From NCBI GenBank assembly GCA_043763155.1, contig JAYULW010000118.1, forward strand, positions 1 through 21,558: a DNA stretch of 21,558 bases, written 5' to 3'. Both the position numbers and the translations under genes were made by a program. The notes below the pieces were generated by a model. That model saw only the letters and a program-made list of their open reading frames with translations. It was not told the DNA's origin and made no database searches. Shown here piece after piece: positions 1 to 7,822 of this stretch (position 1 is the first letter of the stretch; the number at the start of each line of letters is the position of its first letter). This stretch comes from JANYBV01 sp043763155. Its GTDB lineage: Bacteria; Pseudomonadota; Alphaproteobacteria; Rickettsiales; SXRF01.

Positions 1-172
1 CCTGCACTTTGACTTGTGTGCTATTGCCTCTTGCATTGTTGTCAACTTGCGGGCTAGAAAAAGAGGGCGCAACGGTGGTTGGCGGCACATGCGTTTCATG
101 GGTCCCCGGCAGCGTCGTGTTGACGAGCGGCGGCGGCGTAGTGAAGCTGGTCGTTGCAGTTACAGGCAGCAT
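1..172 (-). CDS. Possible 5' end of a Thr/Pro-rich protein (runs off left edge)
   Basis: Reading leftward from an ATG at 172, the frame stays open for 57 codons to the window edge. It starts MLPVTATTSFTTPPPLVNTT and is rich in Thr, Pro and Ser, like a linker or an exported, disordered region. No clear ribosome binding site precedes the ATG, and the AT-rich region begins just upstream, as expected at the 5' end of a gene. It would be divergent from the Sco gene. I do not recognise a family. A plus-strand frame (14-235) covers the same bases but looks less natural, being Arg-rich and ending in AT-rich sequence. Weak call resting on composition and the open frame. Confidence 0.35.
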   Translation of the reverse strand, partial: MLPVTATTSFTTPPPLVNTTLPGTHETHVPPTTVAPSFSSPQVDNNARGNSTQVKVQ

Positions 173-343
173 ATAAACGCTAAAGTTAAAGCACCTTGGA
201 TAATATTAACGTTTGTACGTATAAAAGTCAATTAAATACAATAACTAAGCGTAATATTGGCCTTTGTGACAGGAAATTAACGGTAGCTTTTCATATATTG
301 TTAACTGTGGCAATGGTTTATTGAACATCTAATAGATTGAATT
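173..343. promoter_or_regulatory. AT-rich intergenic region upstream of the Sco gene
   Basis: This stretch is strikingly AT-rich compared with the GC-rich genes around it. It lies between the putative leftward gene ending at 172 and the Sco gene starting at 344, so it probably holds promoters for one or both. I could not place a convincing -35/-10 pair. No strong Shine-Dalgarno sequence is visible before the ATG at 344, but a TGA at 338-340 in the same frame rules out a longer start. Confidence 0.4.
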
Positions 344-1003
344 ATGAGAATATTTTTATTTTTATTCGTTGGGGCGCTTTTAGCGATCACCAGTTTGCAG
401 CTTTGGATGACCCAAGACACGAAAACCAGCGAACAGGTGGTTGACCAGACCCTTGGGCAGAGCGAAGTGCAGATTGGCGGGCCGTTTACGCTTACCGACC
501 AGAACGGCGCAACGGTGCAGGAATCCGAGTTTCGCGGACGTTTGATGCTGGTGTTTTTCGGTTTTACGCATTGCCCGGATATTTGCCCCGTGACGGTGGC
601 CACGATTTCAAAAACGATGGCGCTGCTGGGCGATAAGGCCGAGCAGGTGGCGCCGATTTTCATTACGGTGGACCCGAAGCGCGATACGCCGGAGGTGATG
701 AAGGAATATCTGGCCAATTTCGATAAGCGCTTTGTGGGGCTTTCGGGCACGCAGGAGCAAATCACGGCGGTGGAGGCGGCGTATAAAGCCTATGCCGCCA
801 AGGCCGCGCCGCCGGAAGAAGCCGACCACGATCATGATGCGCATGATCACGATGCGCATGGTGACGGGGATGCGGATTACACGATGGACCATTCGGCCTA
901 TATTTACCTGATGGACAAGAACGGCACATACAGCAAGATCTTCCCCTATACCACGCCGGAGCAGGACCTTGCCCGCGCCGTGGAACACGCGTTGGAGAAA
1001 TAA
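344..1003 (+). CDS. SCO1/SenC family copper chaperone with a His-rich insert
   Basis: A 219-residue thioredoxin-fold protein of the Sco family, which delivers copper to the CuA site of cytochrome c oxidase or acts as a thiol reductase for it, outside the inner membrane. An N-terminal hydrophobic segment (about residues 3-21) should anchor it. The copper site is visible: CPDIC gives Cys77 and Cys81, and His183 in MDHSAYIYLMDKNG is the third ligand. The family motif ITVDPKRDTPE lies at 107-117. Unusually, residues 161-178 form an Asp/His-rich loop (DHDHDAHDHDAHGDGDAD) with five histidines just before the catalytic His, probably an extra metal-binding patch. The stop is 2 bases before gmk, so the two are likely co-transcribed. 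No cytochrome oxidase gene is in the window. Confidence 0.92.
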   Translation: MRIFLFLFVGALLAITSLQLWMTQDTKTSEQVVDQTLGQSEVQIGGPFTLTDQNGATVQESEFRGRLMLVFFGFTHCPDICPVTVATISKTMALLGDKAEQVAPIFITVDPKRDTPEVMKEYLANFDKRFVGLSGTQEQITAVEAAYKAYAAKAAPPEEADHDHDAHDHDAHGDGDADYTMDHSAYIYLMDKNGTYSKIFPYTTPEQDLARAVEHALEK

Positions 1004-1005
1004 GC

Positions 1006-1659
1006 ATGAGCCTGCAGCGAAATGTTGAACTGAAGCGCCGGGGCCTGATGTTTATCCTGTCGTCGCCATCGGGCGCGGGCAAGACCACGCTGTCGCGGCG
1101 CCTGCTGGAGGCGTATAAGGGCGCGGACGCGCATGAGACGATCATGATGTCGGTGTCGGTGACCACCCGGCCCTCACGCGGCGGGGAAGTGCATGGGAAG
1201 GATTATTTCTTCCTGTCGGAAACGGAATACCAATCCATGGTGCAGCAGCGCGAGCTTCTGGAATATGCGCGCGTGTTCGACCATCATTACGGGACGCCCG
1301 CGCAGTTCGTGAGCGACACGCTGGGGCGCGGCACGGACGTGTTGTTCGATATTGACTGGCAGGGCACGCGGCAACTGGTGGAAAAAAATCCCAATGACGT
1401 GGTGAGCATTTTCATTTTGCCGCCTTCGATGGAGGTGCTGGAGCAGCGCTTGCGCGCACGCGCACAGGACGCGGATAATGTGGTGCGGATGCGCATGCTG
1501 AAGGCCACGTCGGAAATCAGCCACTGGCAGGAATATGATTATGTGCTGATCAACCAGGACCTGGATGAGACGCTGGCCAAGATTGACAGCATCTTGAAAG
1601 CCGAGCGCCTGAAGCGGGTGCGCCAAGAGGGGCTGGACGAGTTCGTGCGCAGCCTTTAG
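1006..1659 (+). CDS. gmk: Guanylate kinase
   Basis: Cytosolic enzyme that phosphorylates GMP to GDP with ATP, essential for guanine nucleotide supply. The 217 residues show the P-loop SSPSGAGKTT (19-28), the GMP-binding stretch TTRPSRGGEVHGKDYFF (53-69), and the EYARVFDHHYGTP segment typical of the family. Length is normal. The start follows the Sco stop by 2 bases, and GGAG inside the end of the Sco gene is a suitable ribosome site. The stop overlaps the stop of the convergent rsmA by 4 bases. Confidence 0.96.
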   Translation: MSLQRNVELKRRGLMFILSSPSGAGKTTLSRRLLEAYKGADAHETIMMSVSVTTRPSRGGEVHGKDYFFLSETEYQSMVQQRELLEYARVFDHHYGTPAQFVSDTLGRGTDVLFDIDWQGTRQLVEKNPNDVVSIFILPPSMEVLEQRLRARAQDADNVVRMRMLKATSEISHWQEYDYVLINQDLDETLAKIDSILKAERLKRVRQEGLDEFVRSL

Positions 1660-2522
1660 GCGGTGAGTTCTTCGTAGGTTTTTACGAGATTACACAAGGT
1701 CTGGATGTTGACCTGTTCTGCGCGGAAGGTGGGGTCTATGCCTGCTTTTTCCAATAGTGTTTCAGGGGGGATGGCGAGGCCTTTTAAGCAGCCGCGCAGC
1801 ATTTTGCGGCGCTGGCCGAAGGCTTTGGCCATCAGCATTTCGAGGGTTTGCAATTTTACATCCGCCAGCGGTTTTTTGCGCGGGGTGAGGGTGATGACGG
1901 CGCTGCTGACTTTGGGTGGCGGCGAGAAGGCTTCGGGCGGGAGTTCCATGTCGTAGCGCACTTCGCAGAGCCACTGGGCCAGCACGGAGAGGCGGCCATA
2001 ATCTTTGTTGCCGTGGGTTGCGGTGATGCGTTCGGCGACTTCTTTCTGGAACATGAGGGTGAGCGAGGCGTAGGCCCCTGCCCCGTTGTGGTAAATATCT
2101 TCCAGCCAGCGGATGAGCATGGGGGTTCCGGCATTGTAGGGCAGGTTTGCCACGATTTTGCGCGGGGCGGGCACTTGTTTTTGCAAATCTACGCGGAGCG
2201 CATCGCCTTCAATGATGGTGAGTTTGTCGCCCATGATTTGCTTGATGGGGGCGAGGGCTGCGATGCAGCGGTCGTCCATTTCAATCACGGTAAGCGAGGC
2301 GGGGTTGGCGCGGATGAGGGAGCGGGTGAGGCCTGCGGGGCCGGGGCCGATTTCCACCACGTGAAATCCTTTTAAATCACCGGCATAGTGGGCGACTTCG
2401 TCGGTGATGGTTTCGTCGAGCAGGAAATGCTGGCCGAGGTTCTTTTTCGCGCTCAGGCCGAAGGCGGCGATGATGGCTTTGAGCGAGGGCAGGCTGGAAA
2501 TGTTAACGGGAGAATCTGGCAT
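1656..2522 (-). CDS. rsmA: 16S rRNA (adenine1518-N6/adenine1519-N6)-dimethyltransferase
   Basis: KsgA/RsmA dimethylates two adjacent adenines in the 3'-terminal helix of 16S rRNA during small-subunit maturation, using S-adenosylmethionine. The 288 residues contain NLGQHFLLD (28-36), the SAM-binding motif EIGPGPAGLT (57-66), the acidic ribose contact VIEMDD (79-84), and the catalytic motif NLPYN (126-130). The C-terminal part, with ALTPRK-like and FGQRRKMLRG segments, is also as expected. Length is slightly above the usual 270 or so. The gene is convergent with gmk and divergent from the CobD-like gene at 2590. Confidence 0.96.
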   Translation of the reverse strand: MPDSPVNISSLPSLKAIIAAFGLSAKKNLGQHFLLDETITDEVAHYAGDLKGFHVVEIGPGPAGLTRSLIRANPASLTVIEMDDRCIAALAPIKQIMGDKLTIIEGDALRVDLQKQVPAPRKIVANLPYNAGTPMLIRWLEDIYHNGAGAYASLTLMFQKEVAERITATHGNKDYGRLSVLAQWLCEVRYDMELPPEAFSPPPKVSSAVITLTPRKKPLADVKLQTLEMLMAKAFGQRRKMLRGCLKGLAIPPETLLEKAGIDPTFRAEQVNIQTLCNLVKTYEELTA

Positions 2523-2589
2523 TGCTTAAAACTCTTGTAAAATGGGGTTATACCCCGGATGATGGGACAACTCAAGAGAGCCTTGTTTT
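2523..2589. promoter_or_regulatory. Divergent rsmA / CobD-like intergenic with dyad
   Basis: This 67-base gap separates divergent genes. It contains a short dyad, GGGGTTATACCCC, at 2544-2556 that could serve as an operator or a small hairpin in the leader of the rightward gene. An AGAGAG stretch about 12 bases before the ATG at 2590 is the best ribosome-site candidate. I see no clear -35/-10 pair. Confidence 0.3.
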
Positions 2590-3528
2590 ATGGATCGTGC
2601 CGTACTGGTTCTGAGCGCCTTGCTCATCAATGCCGCATTTGCCGGGCCGAGGGCCTGGTATGCGCCGCTGAAGCTCGACCGGGTGGCGCGTATTCCCGCA
2701 AGCCTGATCGGCAAGGCCGAGCGCAAGCTCGACCGCGAACACCGGTCTTTACGCGAGCGCGAGGCGCGGGGCGTGATTTTTGTGGGCGTGGTGTTCCTTG
2801 TGTGCGTGGTTGCGGGGCTTTTGCTGCATTGGGTGTTTTCGCATAACCTGCAATTGCTGGAGATGCTGGTGATGGCGGCGCTGCTGCCGGTGCGGCCCAG
2901 CTGGGACCGGGCAAAGCAGGTGCATACGCATTTGAAAAAGAATGAGCTGATGGCGGCGCGGCAAGCGCTGGATAATACGCCGTGGCGCCATAGTGCACTG
3001 CTGGACCCGTTTGGCATGGCGCGGGCGGGTATTGAGCTGCTGGCGGTGCAGTTTAACGCAAAGATACTGGGCCCGGCCTTGTGGTACTGCGTGTGCGGGC
3101 TGCCGGGGTTGTTTTTTGCGCGGGCGCTGTATTTGATGGTGGAGACGCTGAACCGGCCTGACGATGGCCAGCAGGGGTTTGGCAAGCTCGCCCGCCAGAT
3201 TTATTATGTGATGGATTATGTGCCGTCGCGCTTTAGCGCCATGCTGTGGGTGGGGGCGTCGTATTTTCTTTCTTCGGGCGAGCCGGGGCTGGCGATGCGC
3301 AGCATCATGGCGGAAGGAAAATTCACGCCCGACTCGCAATCTTATGTGCTGATGGCGGTGGCGCATGTGCTGAAATTATCGCTCGGCGGGCCGATGTCGG
3401 CATATGGCGACAAGCGCTGGTGGGGCAGCGGTTCGGTAAAGGCCATGCCTGCCGATGTTGCCCGTGCGCTTTACTTATTTGCGCTTTTGCACCTGTTTCT
3501 TTTTGTCGGGTTTGGCCTGTTTTTCTAG
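2590..3528 (+). CDS. CobD/CbiB- or AmpE-like integral membrane protein, degenerate core
   Basis: A 312-residue membrane protein. The N-terminus MDRAVLVLSALLINAAFAGP resembles the opening of CobD/CbiB, the adenosylcobinamide-phosphate synthase, and the related AmpE signalling protein. A middle segment reads GPALWYCVCGLPGLFFARAL (161-180), followed by a D-Y-V-P-S-R-F-SAMLW stretch (209-220) and LSLGGP (263-268). These match the family pattern of a small-residue membrane helix, the 'W-(V/L)-P-x-R-L-(T/S)-A' motif and 'LGGP'. The acidic/Asn-rich ESxxEN-type core expected before the first helix in true CbiB reads RAGIELLAVQFNAKI here, so enzymatic activity is doubtful. Hydrophobic helices lie near 62-83, 88-102, 161-185 and 290-312. 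No other cobalamin gene is present. The end overlaps the convergent patatin gene by 54 bases. The family call is from memory of motifs. Confidence 0.7.
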   Translation: MDRAVLVLSALLINAAFAGPRAWYAPLKLDRVARIPASLIGKAERKLDREHRSLREREARGVIFVGVVFLVCVVAGLLLHWVFSHNLQLLEMLVMAALLPVRPSWDRAKQVHTHLKKNELMAARQALDNTPWRHSALLDPFGMARAGIELLAVQFNAKILGPALWYCVCGLPGLFFARALYLMVETLNRPDDGQQGFGKLARQIYYVMDYVPSRFSAMLWVGASYFLSSGEPGLAMRSIMAEGKFTPDSQSYVLMAVAHVLKLSLGGPMSAYGDKRWWGSGSVKAMPADVARALYLFALLHLFLFVGFGLFF

Positions 3529-4782
3529 CTGGGCTTTTTTAGCGGGTATTTTGCGCGCGGCTGCCGTGGCCTGTGGGTTTTTCACCTGTTTGGCGGTGGG
3601 TAGCGGCTGGCTCATGGGCTTTTGTGGCTGCACGTCTTTTTCGATTTTTTTGATGACGGCTTTTTGCACGGGCTTAGGCACATGCGCTTCGGTCATTTTT
3701 TTCTTTGCTTTGGTCAGGCGCTCGGCGAGGTCGCCGTAATATTCCTGCTTGTAGCCGGGGCCGGCGAGGAATTTTTCCTGAATGTCGAGGGTGGATTTTT
3801 TGCCCACGCCATCCCAGTTCTGCTTCACGAATTGCTCGGCGTCCTGGCGGCCTATGCCCTTTAAATACTGGAAGAAATCCCAGTCGGCGTTCATTTTGCT
3901 GGAGGCATTGAGATTGTGCATTTGCTGGGGGGAATAGATAAGATGCATGCGCATTGCTTTGTATTGCTTGGGGTTCAGTTTGCCCTGCGCGAGCAGTTTG
4001 CTCACGAAATCAATGGCGCGCATTTCAGAAATCAGGCTGGAGTTGAAGGTGATTTCGTTCAGGCGGTTGATGATTTCGCTGGCTGTGGTGGGGGCTTCGA
4101 TATCGGTTACGGGATTGATCTGCACAAGGATCACGTCTTCGGAATCGCAGTGGTAAATGAGCGGCCAGATGGCGGGGTTGCCCATGTAGCCGCCGTCCCA
4201 GTATTGTTCGCCGTCTACCACGGTTGCCTGATAAATGAAGGGAAGCGTGGCCGAGGCCATGAGCACGTCGGCGGTGACTTCTTCGCAGGAGAACACACGC
4301 GCCTGACCGCTGGCGACGTGGGTTGCGGTGACAAACAGTTTGATTTTGCCATTGGTTTTGATGGATTCCACGTCCAGCATTTCTTCGAGAATTGCGTGGA
4401 GGGGATTGATGTTTAGCGGGTTTAATTCATAGGGCGAGAAGGTGCGGCTTAAGAAATCGAGCCAGTGATACATCGGCGAGCTGTCGAGGTTCCAGCCAGC
4501 GAGCATGCGCTCGACGCGGGTTTGGTGCAGCGGGCTGAAGGCGGCGGCTTCGCTGATGCGGCGCCAGAATTGCTCCAGGCAGGCCTTTGCCCCTTCCCTT
4601 CCGCCTTTGGCATAACCGTTGACCAGCATGGCGGCGTTCATGGCGCCAGCAGATGTGCCGGAGATGCCCTCGATTTCGATATCTTCCATTTCCAGCAGCC
4701 GATCAAGCACGCCCCATGTGTAGGCGCCGTGTGCGCCGCCGCCCTGAAGTGCGAGGTTCACACGTTTTTTTACTTTGCTCAT
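3475..4782 (-). CDS. Patatin-like phospholipase with basic C-terminal tail
   Basis: A 435-residue serine lipid hydrolase of the patatin family. The oxyanion-hole motif GGGAHG is at 14-19, the nucleophile is Ser44 in GTSAG (42-46), and the catalytic Asp196 sits in DGG (196-198). No signal peptide is seen, so it probably acts in the cytoplasm or on the inner membrane. After the catalytic domain, a region of about 100 residues resembles the extension of bacterial patatins in ketone-body clusters. The last 70 or so residues are a Lys/Gln/Pro/Ala-rich low-complexity tail. AAGGA precedes the start, which lies 5 bases after the adc stop, so this is the third gene of bdhA-adc-patatin. The substrate cannot be told; phospholipid, or intracellular polyhydroxybutyrate suggested by the neighbours, are both possible. 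Confidence 0.92.
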   Translation of the reverse strand: MSKVKKRVNLALQGGGAHGAYTWGVLDRLLEMEDIEIEGISGTSAGAMNAAMLVNGYAKGGREGAKACLEQFWRRISEAAAFSPLHQTRVERMLAGWNLDSSPMYHWLDFLSRTFSPYELNPLNINPLHAILEEMLDVESIKTNGKIKLFVTATHVASGQARVFSCEEVTADVLMASATLPFIYQATVVDGEQYWDGGYMGNPAIWPLIYHCDSEDVILVQINPVTDIEAPTTASEIINRLNEITFNSSLISEMRAIDFVSKLLAQGKLNPKQYKAMRMHLIYSPQQMHNLNASSKMNADWDFFQYLKGIGRQDAEQFVKQNWDGVGKKSTLDIQEKFLAGPGYKQEYYGDLAERLTKAKKKMTEAHVPKPVQKAVIKKIEKDVQPQKPMSQPLPTAKQVKNPQATAAARKIPAKKAQLEKQAKPDKKKQVQKRK

Positions 4783-4787
4783 GCGCG

Positions 4788-5555
4788 TTATCCTTTGAGG
4801 TAATCGAGTTCCACGGTGCCGTATGGCAGGGTCATGTCGGCGATGAAGTGGCTGCCGCCGATGATGCGGCGAACGGGTAAATCAGCCACGGGGGCGTTTA
4901 CGTGCGGCACGAGATGCAGGCGGGCGGGACCGGCCCATGCGCCTTTGACCTCAATATCAATCATGCGGTACGACACCAGCTGGCAGATGGCGGGTTTGCC
5001 GTCTACGCCGGGGATGAATTTCAGGTTGAATTGTTTTTTGCCCAAGCCTTCCTTCACCTTGTCGGGGTTGCAGTGGTGCAGGAGTTCTTTGTCGTAGAGC
5101 AGGTTTTCATGCTTGTAGCCCATGGTGCCCAGCGCCACGCGCTCGCCTGCATATTCCAGCTTGCCGGTGAGGGTGTCGTGCGCCACTTCCAGGGTGGGGT
5201 TGCCGTATTTTTTGGGGAAGCCCCAGACTTCGCGGCCTGCGGAAATGGGCGGCTCATCATCTAAATACATTTGCGAAATGAAGCCGACCTTTTCGCCCTT
5301 ATAGGTGCAGGGGATGGTGACGCCGGATTCGGTGTAGGCGCCGAAGCCGGAGCTGTCGGGCATTTTCATGAATTCGTAGGCGACGAGATTGCCATCGGGT
5401 TCCAGCGGTTCGGGCACGGCGGCGCGCACCGCATCGGGGTCGGACTCATAGGTGATGATGAGGTATTCACGGTTGATGAAGCGGTAGGGACCGTGCGGGT
5501 AGCTGTGCCCCAATAGCGGCATGGAGGGGATTTTGAGAATGTCTTCCTTTTTCAT
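4788..5555 (-). CDS. adc: Acetoacetate decarboxylase
   Basis: Catalyses acetoacetate to acetone plus CO2 through a Schiff base on lysine. In the 255-residue reading the active-site pair is Lys115-Lys116 in WGFPKKYG (111-118), the same numbering as in the clostridial enzyme, and the upstream GREVWG and downstream Y-K-x-E residues fit the family. The frame is open back to 5600, but I choose the internal ATG at 5555. AAGGAG lies just before it, and the longer form would overlap the end of bdhA with an unrelated 15-residue leader. It sits 19 bases after bdhA and 5 before the patatin gene, forming one operon. It could also act on another beta-keto acid. Confidence 0.92.
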   Translation of the reverse strand: MKKEDILKIPSMPLLGHSYPHGPYRFINREYLIITYESDPDAVRAAVPEPLEPDGNLVAYEFMKMPDSSGFGAYTESGVTIPCTYKGEKVGFISQMYLDDEPPISAGREVWGFPKKYGNPTLEVAHDTLTGKLEYAGERVALGTMGYKHENLLYDKELLHHCNPDKVKEGLGKKQFNLKFIPGVDGKPAICQLVSYRMIDIEVKGAWAGPARLHLVPHVNAPVADLPVRRIIGGSHFIADMTLPYGTVELDYLKG

Positions 5556-5574
5556 AGCCCACTCCTTGTTGCTG

Positions 5575-6357
5575 TTATTGTGCTGTCCAGCCGCCGTCAA
5601 TGGCGAGCGTGGTACCGGTCATGGTGGCTGCGGCATCACTGCACAGGAAAACGGCGAGGCCGCCGATCTGTTCGGGGCTGGTGAAGCGCGGCATGGCCTG
5701 CTTTTCGCTCAGCATTTCCTTGGTGGTGTCTTCGGGCGTCTTGCCTTCGGCTTTGGCGCGGTCTTCGACCTGCTTATCCACCAGCGGCGTATGCACCCAG
5801 CCGGGGCAGATGGCGTTGCAGGTGATGTCCGACGCGCCGTTTTCCAGCGCTACTACTTTGGTGAGGCCCACGAGGCCGTGCTTTGCGGCGACGTATGCGC
5901 CTTTGTTTTCAGAGCCGACGAGGCCATGCACGGAGGCGATGTTGATGATGCGGCCGTAATTGCGCTTCTTCATGCCGGGCAGTGCGGCGCGGATGGAGTG
6001 GAAGGAGGATGAGAGGTTGATGGCGATGATCTGGTCCCATTTATCGAGCGGGTAGCCATCCACGGGGCCGGTGGCCTGAATGCCTGCGTTGTTTACCAGA
6101 ATGTCGAGCTTGCCGAACTGGCGCTCGGCCATGTCTACCATGTCGGAGATTTCTTTGGGCTTGGTCATGTCGGCGGGGGAGTAATCCACGCGCACGCCGT
6201 ATTTGTTTTGCAGTTCGCTCACCAGGCTGCTGATCAGGGCTTTGTCGCCGAAGCCGTTGAGCAGCACATTTGCGCCTTCTGCGGCAAGCGAATGGGCGAT
6301 AGCAAGGCCGATGCCGCTGGTGGAACCGGTGACGATGGCGCTTTTTCCTTTAATCAT
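5575..6357 (-). CDS. bdhA: D-3-hydroxybutyrate dehydrogenase (SDR family)
   Basis: A short-chain dehydrogenase that interconverts 3-hydroxybutyrate and acetoacetate with NAD(H). The 260 residues contain the nucleotide-binding TGSTSGIG (10-17), NNAG (89-92), and the catalytic Ser142, Tyr155 and Lys159 (YVAAK). The KHGLVGLTKVVALE and C-terminal DGGWTAQ segments are characteristic of 3-hydroxybutyrate dehydrogenases rather than of FabG. AGGAG lies just upstream of the ATG. First gene of the bdhA-adc-patatin cluster; its product is the substrate of the next gene. Confidence 0.93.
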   Translation of the reverse strand: MIKGKSAIVTGSTSGIGLAIAHSLAAEGANVLLNGFGDKALISSLVSELQNKYGVRVDYSPADMTKPKEISDMVDMAERQFGKLDILVNNAGIQATGPVDGYPLDKWDQIIAINLSSSFHSIRAALPGMKKRNYGRIINIASVHGLVGSENKGAYVAAKHGLVGLTKVVALENGASDITCNAICPGWVHTPLVDKQVEDRAKAEGKTPEDTTKEMLSEKQAMPRFTSPEQIGGLAVFLCSDAAATMTGTTLAIDGGWTAQ

Positions 6358-6412
6358 GGCGAACTCCTGAGGTGGTTTAAGAGGGCAAACGTAGTCCTGT
6401 AGGGAATTAATA

Positions 6413-7816
6413 TCAAGTATTTGCAGCCTGCGGGAACGTAAGGATTACGCAAAGACCGGGGTCGTTGTCGCGCAAACTGACGGTTGCGTTGTGGATACGG
6501 GCGATGGCGGCAACTAAACTCAGGCCCAGCCCGTTACCCTTAGTATTGCGGCTTTGCTCCAGGCGGAAGAATTTTTCGAACACTTTATCGTGGAATTGCG
6601 CAGGGATGCCTGCGCCGTGGTCGGCGATCACGATGCTGGTGGTGTCGCCCCCGGATTCATAGGCTACGGTTACTTCGCCGCCCTTGAGGCTGAATTTCAT
6701 GGCGTTGTCCAGCAGATTGGCGAAGGCCTGGGTGAGCAGGTTTTTTTCGCCGTAAATAATAAGGGGCTTATAGATGGTGTTTACCAGCCGGATGTCCCTT
6801 TCGGCGGCATAAGGCTCATAAAGGTCCACCAGATTATCAATGACGCGCTGGAGGTCGCAGGCCTCAAAAGTGCGGAACTCGGTGTTGGCTTCGAGTTCCG
6901 AAATTTTCAGGATGGAGTTGAAGGTGCCGACCAGCTCTTCCATTTCGCGGATGTTTTTTTCGAGCAGTTTGCGCGTGGGGGTTTCATGCTCAAGGTTGCG
7001 CATGCCGGCGTCGAGGCGGTTGATGATGCGGTTCAGGGGGGTGCGCAAATCATGGGCGATGTTGTTGGCGAACTGGCTCAGGCTTCCCAGCAGCATTTCG
7101 ATTTTGTCCAGCATTTCATTGAGGTTCAGGGATAGTTCGTCGAACTCGTCGCCGCCTACGGTGAAGGGAATGCGCGCGGATAAATTGCCGTGCATGATGG
7201 TGCCCGCCGAGCGGTTGATGACGTTGATGCGGCGCATAACGCTTCGTGTCATGATCGTTGCACCGAAGAATGCCATGAAGAGGGTTACGAACAAGCTGGC
7301 CCAGAAAGTTTTGACGATGGTTTGCTCGATGCGCTCGTTGCTTTGCAAACTTAGACCCACCAGTATGGAACGCCATTTCGATAGCGGCACGGTGATTGCT
7401 TTTACCTCGATACCGCTGGGTTGGGTATGGGTGGATTCGATGTGGAAGCGAATCCAGAATCCGTCTTTTTCAAAGCTGCCTTCGCGCGTGGCGTTTGCGG
7501 GCCATTCGTTCAGGTTGCCTGCAATTTTTTCAAATTTCTGGTTCACCAGCAAATAGATTTCGTTGCCGTCTGAGTCGTCGGCGATCTGGTCTTTGATGCG
7601 CGATTCCACACCGCTGGAACCGGTCTGTTTATACTCGTCCAGCAGGTAGGAATATTTGAGGCGGATGGAGTCGGTGATCTGCGTTTGCAGGTAGTTCATG
7701 GCGAAGGTGTAGATGAAGCCGAACAGCAAAATAACCGACAGCGAAAACAAACCCACATAGACTAACCCTAAGCGGAAGGTAAATGTTTTGACGATGCGGT
7801 TTAGTTTTGATTCCAT
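6413..7816 (-). CDS. Membrane sensor histidine kinase
   Basis: Inner-membrane sensor kinase of about 467 residues. Two transmembrane helices (about 20-42 and 169-190) flank a periplasmic sensor region of about 125 residues with no recognised ligand fold. A HAMP linker follows. The phosphoacceptor is His255 in the H-box AHDLRTPLNR. The ATP-binding domain shows the N-box NLLDNAMKFS (367-376), G1 DHGAG (399-403) and G2 GNGLGLS (427-433). I chose the ATG at 7816; a GTG at 7840 would add eight residues, and neither has a strong ribosome site. It is the obvious partner of the response regulator at 7923-8594, though separated from it by a repeat-bearing spacer. The signal sensed is unknown. Confidence 0.93.
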   Translation of the reverse strand: MESKLNRIVKTFTFRLGLVYVGLFSLSVILLFGFIYTFAMNYLQTQITDSIRLKYSYLLDEYKQTGSSGVESRIKDQIADDSDGNEIYLLVNQKFEKIAGNLNEWPANATREGSFEKDGFWIRFHIESTHTQPSGIEVKAITVPLSKWRSILVGLSLQSNERIEQTIVKTFWASLFVTLFMAFFGATIMTRSVMRRINVINRSAGTIMHGNLSARIPFTVGGDEFDELSLNLNEMLDKIEMLLGSLSQFANNIAHDLRTPLNRIINRLDAGMRNLEHETPTRKLLEKNIREMEELVGTFNSILKISELEANTEFRTFEACDLQRVIDNLVDLYEPYAAERDIRLVNTIYKPLIIYGEKNLLTQAFANLLDNAMKFSLKGGEVTVAYESGGDTTSIVIADHGAGIPAQFHDKVFEKFFRLEQSRNTKGNGLGLSLVAAIARIHNATVSLRDNDPGLCVILTFPQAANT

Positions 7817-7822
7817 CGTAAG

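Noticed and set aside
14..235. Plus-strand 73-codon frame at the left edge
   Set aside because: Arg-rich, runs into AT-rich intergenic sequence, and has no ribosome site. The minus-strand reading of the same bases looks more natural, though that too is uncertain.
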